Of a stretch of DNA of 64,000 nucleotides, positions 9,117 to 20,937 are shown in pieces. Within the stretch, counting starts at the first letter, position 1. The number at the start of each line of letters is the position of its first letter. Source of the stretch: Terfezia claveryi (Eukaryota > Ascomycota > Pezizomycetes > Pezizales > Pezizaceae); assembly GCA_015179025.1 (NCBI GenBank), contig WHUX01000093.1, positions 124,001 to 188,000 on the forward strand, given 5' to 3'. The notes beneath the pieces are model-generated. The model ran no database searches and was not told where the DNA came from. It was given only the letters and a program-made list of their open reading frames with translations. The translations under genes were made by a program, and so were the position numbers.

Positions 9117-10718
9117 GTGCCTAGGGCCTTTCCTATCTTGTATTGTTTGTCTGTTAAATGCAAATCCACACGCAAAAACAAGGGATAGTCTAAGGTTTGT
9201 TACTTGACTGCGTTCACGGTGCTCGGTATATGTGTGCTCGATTTGTAATTCTATTGCTCTGTCTCTACCGATCTATGTTGATGTCGACGTCTTGATGGCT
9301 ACCGTACCTGTCGTAGGCCTGAATCAGCGATCTATGCAATCTGCAACTTAACTAACTAAACTAATGAAAGACCGGAAAGGCTCACCTTGTGCAGCAAGCT
9401 ATGCCTTGAGTGGCGAGCGTACATGACAGATGACTCTCGTTACAAGCATACCTTTGGCAGTCCCACTAGTAAATAAGCATATTTCTGGTACTGTAGAGCG
9501 GCGAATCGTAGGTCGGGTGTTCTGCTGCCAGTCTTAGGTCGTAACCATACCGGTACGTACTTGTCTGGTTGGCACACCGGTACGTAGACTGAGAGGGCCT
9601 GTCGGTTCCATTCCAATTTCCGAACGCCAAAACTTTTGGAAATGCGTGCTGTGTTTCTGAGTGCCTTGGAGGCCTACCTAATGTCCCCTTCTGTTACCCT
9701 TGAACAACACAGCTATTTGGCGTTGGTTATGGCTGCCCCACGGCCACACACTCTCGAGCAGTGATTTTCTCGGTGGTGGTGCAAATGGTCCCCCGGCCTC
9801 TTAGGTACGAGACTATCGGTAACGCTGGGAATGCTCCCGTAAGGCAGATGTATGTCTCTCATGTCTCTCACGAGACATCGTCCTCGTTCCATGCCCTAGC
9901 TCGGTAATGTGGTCTCCACTTGGAGATCTTCACCCCCCACGATAAACGAGATTACCCGCGATACATACTTACCACATTTTCCCTTACGGTACTGAGCAGG
10001 ATAAGCGTCTACCGCGCATGAGACTATTAGCTCCTGTATCAATCCCATGCTTGCCCTTGGACCCCGCCGTACGGGCTGGGGATCTCAGAACGAATGAGCA
10101 ACCCCTCCGACCGTTAATCGGGCCTTCCCTTTGAACCTTGAGCCTCGGTTCTGCATTAGAGACCGGTGCCCACATCCATCCTGTCGGGCCCTGGAGTAGA
10201 TCACAGCCCTGACCACCGCTCGGCAATGCTATTAACATCATTTTTCAGTAACCGCTACTGTACCTACTTAGCCATGGTGAAGGCCATTCTCACAAGTTGA
10301 GTCAGAACCCTAAGATACCAGTGAGGAGTCACCAGTCTATAAGCAGGTCCGGTCGATGGACACTTCAGGTTGGCGTGGGCCGACGGCACATCTGCATCAC
10401 AAAACTCGAGATCTCCTACACTCGAGTACGGTAGTGGACATCTACCTTATGGATACTAACCAAGCGTGTAATCACCACTCCTCGTCTGCAGATCTCAGAA
10501 GGTGGGTCCACGTCAGAGACTCATTGCTGGCCTGCCCCATGTTTTACACGGGTCGGCTGGTTTTAAGACGTTCACTACCTGCGGGCGGCATACATATAGG
10601 AGCACTGTTTGCCGGAGCTCTGGATTTTAGTAAGTCCAGTACCCCAGGAATGTTAGGAGATCGTTAGATTAATACATGGTTTGTACAGCAAATGAATGGA
10701 TACAAATCAAGTCTCGAG
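9117..10718. other. Gene-free relic DNA
   Basis: No coding region can be supported. It contains isolated transposon-end motifs (CTCTCGTTACAAGCATACC near 9434 and TGTCTGGTTGGCAC near 9555). The block from about 9650 to 10640 is less AT-rich than its surroundings, with no reading frame over ~100 codons and no recognisable RNA structure. Confidence 0.6.
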
Positions 10719-10984
10719 ATTCTATTCCCCAGAAGGCCTTGTTAAGAAGTAGTATTATGAAATGCAGAAGGTGAGGGATCAAAAGATACAAGATCGAAGT
10801 TGCGGCACATATTCTGTGAAGAGGTTGTAAAACGGGCAAAGGAGATACGAAATTCTATTCCCCAGAAGGCCTTGTTAAAAAGTAGTATTATGAAATGCAG
10901 AAGGTGAGGGGATCAAAAGATACAAGATCGAAGTTCCGGCACATATTCTGTGAAGAGGTTGTAAAACGGGCAAAGGAGATATAC
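10719..10984. repeat. 133-bp tandem duplication
   Basis: The sequence starting ATTCTATTCCCCAGAAGG at 10719 is repeated from 10852 with only a few substitutions and small indels (GTTGCGG/GTTCCGG; GATACGA/GATATACG at the end). It is a recent local duplication of non-coding DNA. Confidence 0.85.
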
Positions 10985-11519
10985 GCGAAAGGTTTCACAC
11001 GGCAGGCAGCCGTTAAACAGGTAACCTCATATCCAGAGTAGTATTTATTGCTTACGACCTGGGTTGGGGAGTTTATCTTAGAGATTTGCACCCACATATA
11101 CTTCGAATATCGTGAGAAAATACTTTTTGACACCGACTGGAAGCCTAATCGCCGCTCTGCCTGCGACCACAAAGTCACCCATCATGTCGTGCACGAGGAA
11201 GGTGTACCAGCGCAGGGAGGAAGTAAGGTCTGTATTTGATATACAAGATGTTGGATAGGGATCCAACATGAGTGTGAGAGCGAGAAGATATATATACATG
11301 GTGGCCCAAAGAGCCAAGGCTGATACCAGGATAAAGCTTCCCGAGATAGGGAACCTTCGACAGTCATACCATCAGTCATACCAGAAAGTAGTACGACTCT
11401 CAAAACATAACCCAACACTAAACAACAACAATAACGAGAGTCAGACGGATCCCGCCATATAACTCTCAAAAGGGCCAAGAAGAGACATGTCAGCTGTTAT
11501 AAAAGAGAGATGATTTGCT

Positions 11520-11870
11520 AGGGCAATGAAGAGTCGTAAGGAGTTGTACCGTGTCACTGGTGTGAAGGTTTCAATATAGTCAAGGCCTTCTTGTTGAGAG
11601 GAACCCTTAGCAATGATTCTAGCTTTATAACATTCAACTGATCCATCTGTATTATACTTGACCTTAAATACCCACCTAGAACTAACAGGTTATTGACCTA
11701 AGAGTAACTCAGACATATCATAAACTGTCCATATTCAAGCATTGATAATTGACTGGTATTCCTCAAGCACAGCTCATTGCCATGCATCTGTATCAAGGGA
11801 AGCCATAGCCTCTTTATAGCTATTTGGTTCTACTACAAGTCGAGCCCAACCGGAATCAGTAAAACATTCA
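11520..11870 (-). pseudogene. Ty1/copia reverse transcriptase fragment
   Basis: The minus-strand frame reads SSRWVFKVKYNTDGS, CYKARIIAKGSSQQEG and DYIETFTPVTRYNSLR, the conserved start of the copia RVT_2 domain (W-V-F-K, YKAR-x-x-AKG, ETF-x-PV). It is preceded by SYKEAMASLDTDAWQ and EEYQSIINA. Three in-frame stops (TGA, TGA, TAA) lie upstream of WVFK. RNase H and the remaining RT are absent, and the sequence downstream (11225-11470) has no more pol. It might be terminal-repeat DNA (TGTTGGAT...ATCCAACA palindrome near 11250), but a second repeat was not found. Confidence 0.8.
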
Positions 11871-12200
11871 GGTTGTTTTCTAGAATGTTTAGGATATGTC
11901 TTGTAGTCAAGTTTGGGAGTTTCAGGAATAGCACATGTATGAGCTTATGTATGTGTTTACCAAGTATATTCAACATATGTCAACCGAGAAAAGGTTACTG
12001 GTGGCTTCAGTTACCCAAAGCATTCGCTTTCTGTGTAGATTCTTGTGAGCTATTGGGCTCTTGACTTCGGCGTGCTTTGGTTCCTTCCATTCTTGCCCAC
12101 ATAACCCCATCTCCACGCCTCTCCGAGTTTCCTCGCTTGTGTCAGCTTGATCCCCACATTTAAGGCGAAAGTATTCGAATAAAAAGAAAAAAAAAATATA

Positions 12201-14511
12201 TTAGGCAATACTCCGTAACTGCCGTGCCACATAGACGTCTCCGTTTTTCCTCGCTTGTGCCAGTTTAATCCCCACGTTTTCTGATACCGAGGCAATACTC
12301 CGCACCTGCCGTGCATATGCCGGTGCCACATATGTCTGGCCCCGTGTAAGCCTCCTTTTCTCTGGTATACGTTCCTCCTTATATGGGAACTTTGTGGGTT
12401 CTTCAACTATCCACAAAAAAACAATTCTTATTTCATCATATGACGTACTCCCGAGAGTCTTCATACTGAATCGTTTCCAGTCTGCGAGGAATGTGGCTTC
12501 AGAATCTCGGTGGCGTTGGTTGATTGTTATCTGTATCGGCCTCACGATGAGGATCTGGCGGTCCTCTATTTTTGAGACCGAAAAGATTATGGCGTCAATC
12601 GAAGGGTGGTTCCAGGCCTTCGGTATATAAAGCGCGGGGCTATCACCTGAATTCTTCGGTATTCCATCAAATGTGTCTACCAGCTTGAACTGCTCCGTCA
12701 CTCCGTCCAGGTACATTCCTGCCTTTTGTATGGTACTCAAGAGTACTTGCTCGATAAAAAACCCCAGGACGGCCGCATTACACCCCACATATTCGATCAT
12801 ATTGTACCATTTCTGACTTACAAAAAGGTCTCCGCCGGCATGCCTTCGGAGGAAGGCCGTGATTGCTCGCCTGGCCAGACCAGACTCGCATTGTCCTAAT
12901 CCGGCGTTGGTGCTAAAATATCGGTTATCAAGAACGGCTCTATCGGCTCTTGAAACGTCCTCTTCTAGCACGCAAGCTTCCATAACCTCAAAAAACCTGA
13001 CGTTTCGTTAGCTAGTTTGCACTGGTGCCTACAAAATGCTCGGAGCTGACCTCTTTTGTTCCATTTCGCCTCTCGACACTATATAGTTCCATGCGTACTT
13101 GTGGATCCTAGCGGTCGCGTCCTCCCATGCATTACAACGGCAGATGTCGGCTAGTAGTTCACTCTCGTATTGGCCTGGTTCTATATCTCGTTCAATTTCA
13201 AGTGCCTCCCCTTTGATTACTGCAGCTGCTGTGTGCAAAAGTACTGGATTCCGCCCAGTAAGCTCCTCCAAGGATTCTTTGAATCCTGCTGACCACGTAT
13301 GCTTCTCCATCTTTATTCTTTCCCACCATACCGCCATTTCTTTCTGCCTCAAGATCAGTATCTATCGTTCCACAAGACAGGGGCTGGTAGCTGTTATGTC
13401 GACTCACATCCGTTAGACCGCCATTCATGTATATCTTCGCCACATTTTCTTGGGCCAGACGAGCAAGATCCGCCATTTTGAAGTTCCCGCTCGCGCTTTG
13501 GATGAGGATATGTTTGTACGAAAAGCGAGCGAGGAACAGAGATACCTCGGCTCTTACGGAGGCTGGTGCTCGACCCGCACTTTCATCATCCAATGCGTTC
13601 GCCTGGTCCAAAAAAATATATAATGTTATCCCTGACTCTGCCACGTCATTGGCCAAAATCTGCAAATCCTGTAAATCTTGACACCGTCTCAAGACTTGCA
13701 GGATATGGCTATCATCAGCAAAGGTAAGGTGGAGACAGTCCTGAAGGTATCGGAAACACTCTCCATTTAACCATCTAGCATCCGGCGCATAAACCACCCG
13801 TTTGCCTATTTTCATCAGATAGCATACTAAAGCACCCAAGAGGTAACTTTTACCCCACCCAAGGCTACCGCTGATGTAAAGCTCTTGATAGCCATACTCC
13901 CCTAGCTCCATAACCTTGCTAAGTACATCCTCAAATACCTCACGTCCATAATATAAAAACCTTCCTTCCTGATCCCAGGAAAAACGATCAGTCGGTCTCC
14001 GAGATCCACAGAAGGGGAACGGTAGGCTAGAGCCTTCTTCTGGGTTCGAAAGCTCTGCGGCGTCCGGTGTTTGTTCCTTGATTTGCTTCAAAAGTACATG
14101 GAACCTTGTTTCCCTGCCAACTACTACCTCCATTGGCCGTATGTTATCCTCATGCTTCTCCTTTTGCTTGCCCTTCTCTGGTGTTTCGTAGTCCTTCTCA
14201 TCCATGCCAACCGGATTAATCTCATTCTCCTGCTGCTGCCACTTTCTGATCAGCACGCAGAGGCGAGCTGCCTGCCCCAACTGGAAACCCATATTTACAT
14301 ATGTTGCCAGATTCCGACCCAAGTAAAGCATTGCCGGGGCGTCGAGTCCCTGCGAACGGATGATATTTGCGGACGCCGGATTCATTACTTTGGTCTCTGT
14401 CAGCCAGGAAATCAGGCTTGTAGTGTCCATCGCGAGTATCTCTTCTGTTGTCACCGACGTTCCTTCCATCCTTCGTCGTTTCAGGCGAGACTCAGACATG
14501 CTGCTTAACAT
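12201..14511 (-). CDS. Crinkler-like P-loop NTPase (730 aa, three exons)
   Basis: Exons 14511-13408, 13343-13051 and 12996-12201 are joined by introns of 64 bp (GTGAGT...GGCAG) and 54 bp (GTCAGC...GTCAG), both keeping frame. The start is the first ATG (MLSSMSES...), followed by a basic KRRR patch. Residues ~30-100 contain a small helical SAM-like part (ISWLTETKVMNP...AAMLYLG-like). The ATPase part shows Walker A in LYISGSLGWGKSYLLGAL, VVYAPDARWL, and Walker B in LYIFLDQANALDD. After the first splice site comes MAVWWERI...LEELTGRNPVLL, the usual helical lid. This matches fungal crinkler-family proteins (GSxGYGKS...GKRVVYxPD type). Their function in fungi is unsettled; nuclear or effector-like roles are proposed for oomycete relatives. 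The last ~45 residues are a degenerate internal repeat (NVGIKLAQARK), also seen downstream of the stop to 12120, so the C-terminus may have been altered by local duplication. Confidence 0.8.
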
Positions 14512-14579
14512 TGTTCTCTTCTGAGTAACCGTTGGCTGCAATTAGCTATATCCATTCCAAAGCTTGAATGGACTTACGT

Positions 14580-14725
14580 GGGATTAGGAGATTGGGGGAG
14601 AGGGAGATGATCAGGCGAGGGGGGTAGAGGGAGCAGTGGAAGCAGTAATAGAATCAGGTGAGGTGGGGAGAGGGAGCAGTGGGAGCAGTGGGATGAGGAG
14701 ATAGCAGTAGGAGTAGTGGGATTAG
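14580..14725. repeat. Purine-rich imperfect repeat (GGGAGCAGTGG / GAGGTGGGGAGAG)
   Basis: GGGAGCAGTGG(G/A) occurs several times between GGGGAGAGGGAG units, directly upstream of the crinkler-like gene's start, so it lies in its presumed promoter. Strand bias is strong (G and A on the plus strand). Confidence 0.6.
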
Positions 14726-17576
14726 GCTGATGCTAGGAAAGTAACGTGCGACGTGTGTCACGGGGTAGGAGTTCGCATGGCACCTGTCAACGTTGGAGCT
14801 ATACCGCAGACCGACAGACCCACATATGCGCTTCACATGTGTGAAGGTACCGTGTATAGATAGCGTACTTATGTATTTCCTACTTTACTGGGTACAAGAT
14901 CAGATCAATACAAAGCAATCAATCAGTCTCTTCATCTCTTTATATTGAACTCACGGCTTCCCTGCTTGTATCCATTCCATTCCTTTACTGGACCCACCAA
15001 TAGCAAGTACAATATATATATATATATATGTTACAGACGCAGAGATTTCAAAAAAATAAATAAATAAATAAATAAAAACAAGTGGGTATATGATTAGCCA
15101 TTGCTAATTATCGTACTTACTGGCCTTCTTTGCAACTTCCGCTAACGTACAAACCTTGGTGAGGGGTTGACTGGCATTATATTAATCAATCTCAAGAGCA
15201 GGTCTTCGACTTCTCTCTCGGTAATCAGGTTGAGCAATAGTCCGTATTCTTGGGGGACAGCAGACATCTATCCTGAGATCAAAGTCAGAGCCGAAAAAAT
15301 GTGGTGCCCTGCAATCAGCCAAGAGCCACTCCGACACTTTGCAAGTTTTGTTCGTTGGTCTTCACTAACGTGTCAAGGGCTCCTTGTTAGCGCAGTGTCG
15401 AGACCAACAAAATAGTCTCCTTGTGCCAACCAGACTACCAAAATAGGACTAGGTTGATTCCCCAAAAAGGTAGGCTTCGTGATACTAGAAATGGTAAGAG
15501 CCAAATCTAGCTGCATGTGATTTCCCAAAAAGGCAATTACGCAACGCTCGAGAAAAAAGGACGAGATTGCAGGTTTACCTATTTCATGCTGCCTAAGGAG
15601 ACTCCACTGTGTGGTCACCCACTGTGGTAGTACTAACCTCGCGATCTGAAGCTTAGATATGGCAGAGCGAACGGGAAACCTTCATTTTCTGCAGTCAATG
15701 GTCGCCAATGTTTTCTTGCTCCCGCGAGCGCCTATAACTCGCCAGCTGCCGGCCACGCCACATTGATGGCGCACCTTCAAGTACCTAGGTAGGTACGAAT
15801 GCCAACAAATAAAATCGAATTTATGATTAGTGCTGAAATAGCATAGAACAACTGCCAAGACAAGTGGTGCTATATGCCTTCTAATACTTGATTCTGTAAT
15901 CCAGTTATGGAATTGTTAGTGAAAGATTTGTGGAATATGTCTGGAACCAAACTTCGGAATAATTAAAGGAGTTTGTCAAAAGCGATTAGGGCATTTCTGG
16001 CCGTTACGGCATGAGTACAAGGTGACTTGTCAATTTCAACTTACAGTACAACTCGTTCATATGTCTGTCAGCTGCCGGCTAGTATGTGAGTTTCTGGATT
16101 ACATCACCTTTCGGATACGGGTATCAAGTGCTAGTGATTTCGAGCAGAAGCACAACTCAACCCATGCCGGAAAAACAAGTAGTTACGGAGAAGAGTAAGA
16201 TACAAGAACATCACCAACGTCGTAGCGCCAAACCTAGCCCAGGCTTTGGTACTGGACAGAACAGTTTGTCTGCAGTGGTGGTACATATGGTAGTCTGGCC
16301 CCTTGTGGCATGGATGACCTAGTCTGATTCGCTATGGATAGAACTTAGCTTGGTGTACCCCTACGCCGGCACCGGAACTACCGGTATTACAGTATACTTA
16401 GATATAAACCACTACCGAGGGGCTAGTGCAAGCCAGACTATATAAATCTGCCGTTCTAACCTAGTGCGACCAAAATTTCAATTTATAAGTTCCCGTAGTC
16501 TGGTTAGTCTGGTATACTGTAAGTAATCACTTGTATTTGTGTTACTCGCCATATCCGGCCGAGCACATGCTTTCCATCAGCGGCCTAAAACGCCAAACAT
16601 CACCCCCCCTCCCCCCCCCTCGCGTTCTGGCTGGCCATTTCCTCTCGTAGGGAACAAAAAAGGGCGAGAGTTTCGTCATCAGGTTAGGTGATATTTTTTT
16701 TATTTTAATTCTTTACATCGGACTACGCTCATATTTGAAATGCTTTCCTAGACTACTTACCTACATTGTACTCTGTCCATCAGGAATAACCGTTCTGTAC
16801 ATGGAGTTACTGGTAATCTGGTTGGCAACGTTGGGAGTTCACAGTTGGAGATAAAGAGATATAATAACCTGACGTCAAATCAAACGTATTCATTTCTAAA
16901 CAAAAAAAAAAAAAATATACGTAATAAGTACACCCCCCTGTCCATAACTATGTACCTTCATTTTCTTTCTACCATTTCAGCATCGTAATCTTCTTCAGTT
17001 TTTTTTTAAAAAAAAAATAAAATAATAATAATAATAATAAAAATAATAATAATTTTCTCCAGTAATTCCCCTAACTCCTTCACTGCCCATTGTTTTTACA
17101 TGAAATGTACATTACCTTCCTTAATTGATTTCCTAAACGGGGTTGCAGCTAGTGCCATGAGATTTTTAATCCTTTGCAAATCATAGAATAAGAAAAAAAA
17201 AAGAAAAAAAAACGCAAAATTAGCACTGCATTTCACTCACTCATCAAGTACTTTGAATTCACTGTACGAGTTCAGAAGAGGTAGCGAAACTTTGTACTTT
17301 CTACATACAGGCTCGAAAATGGTATACCTTGAATATCCCCTGCCTTCTCCGCTATTACTCCGGGAATCTATATTCATAAACCAGATGCCTGCTGCGCAAC
17401 AACAGCGACCAACAACTGTAGTTATCTAAGTAACCAACTAAGTTTATCCAGCCCAAATCCTATTAACGCCGACATATGAATGATATGGTGTGCTCCAGAC
17501 ATGACTTCCGTGCCCATTGGTGTCTCTGCAATGCCATTGCGACTTAAATGCCAGAGGTACCCACTCCTTCTAAGAA
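14726..17576. other. Intergenic stretch with simple repeats and transposon ends, no gene
   Basis: It contains an (AT)n tract at 15011-15029, an (AAAT)n tract at ~15051-15076, C-rich runs near 16601-16621 and an (ATA)n tract at 17018-17053. GTCTGGTTGG/CCAACCAGAC transposon-end motifs lie near 15424, 16293, 16438 and 16498. No coding frame is convincing. The last part (~17300-17576) is the 3' flank of the GST gene. Confidence 0.6.
16293..16438. mobile_element. Possible 146-bp GTCTGG-type MITE
   Basis: GTCTGGC at the left and GCCAGAC at the right are each flanked by TA (16291-16292 and 16439-16440). The inverted repeat is only seven bases, so the call rests on the family motif seen elsewhere in the window. 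Confidence 0.4.
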
Positions 17577-18895
17577 TTAAACATACTCCAACTTCAACTC
17601 CTCCCACTTCACCACCACCCTCCTCACGCTCTCCCTCACATCCATCCTCCTTTGCCACCTGCCCACATTCGGATACCTCTGCCAACAATCCCCCGCCTCC
17701 CCCTCTCCATCCTCCCCCTCATCAACGTACCCATACCCATCCCCATCCACCAGAGCCGGGAACCCTCCACTCTCATACACCCACCCCCAGCTCCAACATA
17801 CTAGATCTGCATATGTTGGCCCCTGGGCCTCCGGGACGAGGTAGCCTGATTCTGAGGCGGAGAGAGCAGAGTCGAGGGAAGAAAGGGCGCGGTGCACGAG
17901 GGTGGTAGTGTGGGTTATGGCCGTGGGGAGCTTTTGTGGGTGGTCGTAGAGGAAGTGTGTGGCAATGGCGAACGCAGGGGAGAGGTCTGTGGGGGCCGGG
18001 CCGAGATTAGTTCTCATACCTATGTCACAAGAAGTGATGTACTGTATGAAGTAGGATTCACATTACGTACCAGTCAACCCGAAAAACATCCACTGCCTTG
18101 CCAGTGCCTTCCCGGCCTCGTCCTGCGGACACAGGCCTGCGCACGTGCCTCCACTAGATCCTCTCGGCTGCCCATACCTTTCAACGAGATACATCACCAC
18201 TGCGCCCGTCTCCACCAGCACTAAATCTTTATTCGAATGATCCACTAATGCAGGAACACGCATATCGCTGTCAACGGAGTTGAGGCCTAGGAAGTCTAAA
18301 TCCGCCGAGTTTGCCCCACGAACACCAACCGGAATGATGGTGTATGGGAGGCCGAGCTCTTCGAGGAGGAGGGCAATGGTCCAGGTGGGGGAGCGTGGTG
18401 CGCGAGGAGGGTGAATTGCGGTGAGGGGGGAGTGGTGGGAGGGGTAGGCAGTGTGGTGTGTGTGGGAGTGTGCGTGGGTATGGGCGTGGGATGGGTCATG
18501 GCGCTGGTTCGTGAGGTTGGTGGGGTTGTAGATGCTGCCCGTGGTGGTGCTGGTGCTGCTGTGGTACTCGAACGTCTCGATCCATTGTCAGCATTAGTAA
18601 CTGCCTCTGTACCCGAGTTTGAAGCTGGTACTGGTATTGAGTGAGACTTTTGTCGGTGGAGATGGTGATTGTGACCCAAATGATGATGGTTGCTGTGACT
18701 CGCGTCGATGGAGTGTGAATGAGGGCCCACCGGCGACCCAATCGTGATACTACCATTGGTCTTGTGTCGCAGGAATTTAGGTATCGATATCATCCTCAAG
18801 CTTCTCTGTAGAGCTACTATAGCTCTCGATCTCTTGAATCTCGAAAATGAAGTATCCGTCTCGTTTTCCGTTGATGTTTCTTGTTCGGTATTCAA
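17577..18895 (-). CDS. Ure2-like glutathione S-transferase with a long N-terminal extension and an apparent frameshift
   Basis: Exon 2 is 18019-17577; the 51-bp intron 18070-18020 (GTACGT...CATAG) joins ...WMFFGLTG to MRTNLGPAP. The thioredoxin-fold part reads TWTIALLLEELGLPYTIIPV, then MRVPALVDH (cis-Pro) and VLVETGAVVMYLVERYG, where the usual ESGAI is ETGAV. The all-helical C-terminal domain ends RYPNVGRWQRRMDVRESVRR. Such enzymes conjugate glutathione to electrophiles in the cytosol. The upstream frame from ATG 18895 adds ~165 residues rich in Ser, Thr, Pro and His, with SFSRFKRSRAIVALQRSL, and joins the GST sequence FTLLAHHAP just before a one-base frameshift in a run of five G (18387-18391, plus strand). 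One more base there would make a continuous protein. It could be a sequencing error, a recent mutation, or two overlapping frames. The extension is not usual for the family. Confidence 0.72.
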
Positions 18896-20937
18896 GCCGC
18901 TTCAGAGGTGAGCCGAAACTTTAAAATACTTTCCGCGATGATCCCGTAATCGTCGCGCAGCAGAACTGAACAATGATATTTTGTAACTTCTGTTGACCTT
19001 TCGTTGTGTATGTGTCGTGTGATCATAAATAAACCGTCGATCCCGTCGCCGCATCACAGGGGCACAAACTACTCTCACGCCGAAAAGAGAAAGCAAAATA
19101 AGCAACTTAAACAAGCAAAGAGCAAAAAGCAAAAATGAGAACACAGGAACGATTCCCGGCGTGGAGGCCGAGTGACATGCAACTCTGCTATGAGTTACCG
19201 GCAGCCGGAAATCAGGTTACGATCAGCACATACCTAGAAGGTACCTAGTACTCCGTAGTGCTGGTCAATAAGTTTCTGTAGAATATATACGGGGCTCTTA
19301 GTAAAGTAACTGAAACACATTTTGACCTGCTTAAATAAATCTCCTATAACTGAGTGACATGCACTTGAGGAAAGACGTCCTGAACTTGCGAGGGTATATC
19401 AGATTCACTACGTGTCATATTTGGAAGTGACCCCCCATACTTCATCAATTTCCAGAAGAATGTGACATTTCCGGTCAAGAGTCCTCCTTCAATTAATTGA
19501 CGCTTTATTCTTTCCAGGTTCCACCCCGCATATATACTTATGCATTCTCCACAACTCTACTGTAGAGTACATGGCGGATAACATAGCAAATACGCAGTCT
19601 ACCGCATACACATGTCGAATAGAGTACTGTAAGATATATACACTTGTATTTTTGTATTTTACATGCCAATGCCCACAGCAGGCTGTGCCATGACGCGCGG
19701 GGGGCGATCCATGAGGAGAAGCTTGTTGCCATGGAAATGATCGGCCACATACAACTCCCGTCTCGGAACATTTTCGGGATTCCCGAATATAGACGCACAC
19801 CGCCGCAAGCATGTAGGTACCTAGGTACTGGGTAGGAGAGGTTTATAAATAGGTATGTATATATTCCAGCCTTGTACCGGTACTCCGTACAGATACCTAA
19901 GCTACTTATATTTCACTTGCAGAATGGAACAATAATAATAGGTGCATATTAGGCACTAGGTACCTCTAGAGTACTTCAGATCGAGCCCAGAATATAGGAC
20001 TCCACAAATTGTTAGAAACCCCTGACGTCATACCGTTGAGATGTGTCCACGGGGCTTGATGCAGCACATCACCGGCCACAGGTTGGAAATGATTGAACCT
20101 CATTGGCCTCCCGATTTGCGCCTCATGAAAATCTCTTGCTCACGGGTCGCCGATATGTCCGTGAGCTGATCCATCCCCCAGTTCATTAGTGAATTTCATG
20201 CCCATGATTAGGTTACCTAACTACCTACCCCTGATCCTCGAGACACGTGAGACAAGCCCGAACCGGGACGGTTGTGGCACATTCGGCTTTTTCGGTTTGC
20301 AATACCTAACAGAGACCGCGTCGTCTATCGCCGCACAGCAAATCGCACTCGTGCCTTTATGTGTAGCTGTCGCCCGCAAAAAGTTCTGTACCTAGGTACT
20401 CTACTTTGCTTTGCAAGACTCGAGTTATGAATAGTTGCAGTTAGGGCCACAGTGTTGCTTACGGGTTATCGCATACAGTATCACATCAACACCGCCCGCC
20501 CCCTGCAGACCCTTCCGTGCCGTGTAATTTCGATACCGATTTGCTCGGCTGGTGGCGAGGAAGGAAACTACCGGTACTGTAAAATACGCATTCCATTCCC
20601 ATTCTTGTCGTGCATACGTATGCATTTCTTGTACTCTGAAGTTAGGGTAGGAACTGTACATACATACGTGTCATGGATTGCGTCTGTGCATGTTACCTAC
20701 CGAAAGAAAGGGAGGGCAGCGACCCGTAAGATATCAACGACATTTCGCATTCCTCACTTGTTCTAGATACCCGTCGGCAACAGAGGAGCATAGTCAAAGC
20801 AAGAAATGCAAAGATATGGATAATCAATTATAGCTCTATATTATACACTAGTACTACTACTCCGTACATACCAAAGCCAATTCTCTTTCCGCCTACTCTT
20901 TCCCTGAATATTTACCGCGTACACAATCCACCACCAC
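18896..20937. other. Intergenic, gene-free, one transposon-end fragment
   Basis: 18896-19150 is the 5' flank of the GST gene (AGCAAAAAGCAAAA-type stretches). 19258-19362 is a transposon end described separately. The rest is AT-rich and scattered with TACTCCGTA and CCTAGGTAC motifs that recur throughout the window. No coding region is supportable. Confidence 0.6.
19258..19362. mobile_element. Solo end of the 3686-4819 Harbinger-like family
   Basis: GTGCTGGTCAATAAGTTTC and then TCTGTAGAAT...ACGGGG...AACTGAAACA...TTGACC-GCTTAAAT...AGTGACATG match the right end of the 3686-4819 element read on the minus strand, diverged by several substitutions. The opposite end is missing, so it is a truncated copy. 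Confidence 0.65.

Noticed and set aside
9650..10640. GC-richer block considered as rRNA or spacer
   Set aside because: No recognisable conserved rRNA core motif and no continuity with known subunit order; left as unannotated.
11225..11470. Possible copia long terminal repeat (TGTTGGAT...ATCCAACA)
   Set aside because: The short palindrome near 11250 is suggestive, but no second copy, primer-binding site or target duplication was found.
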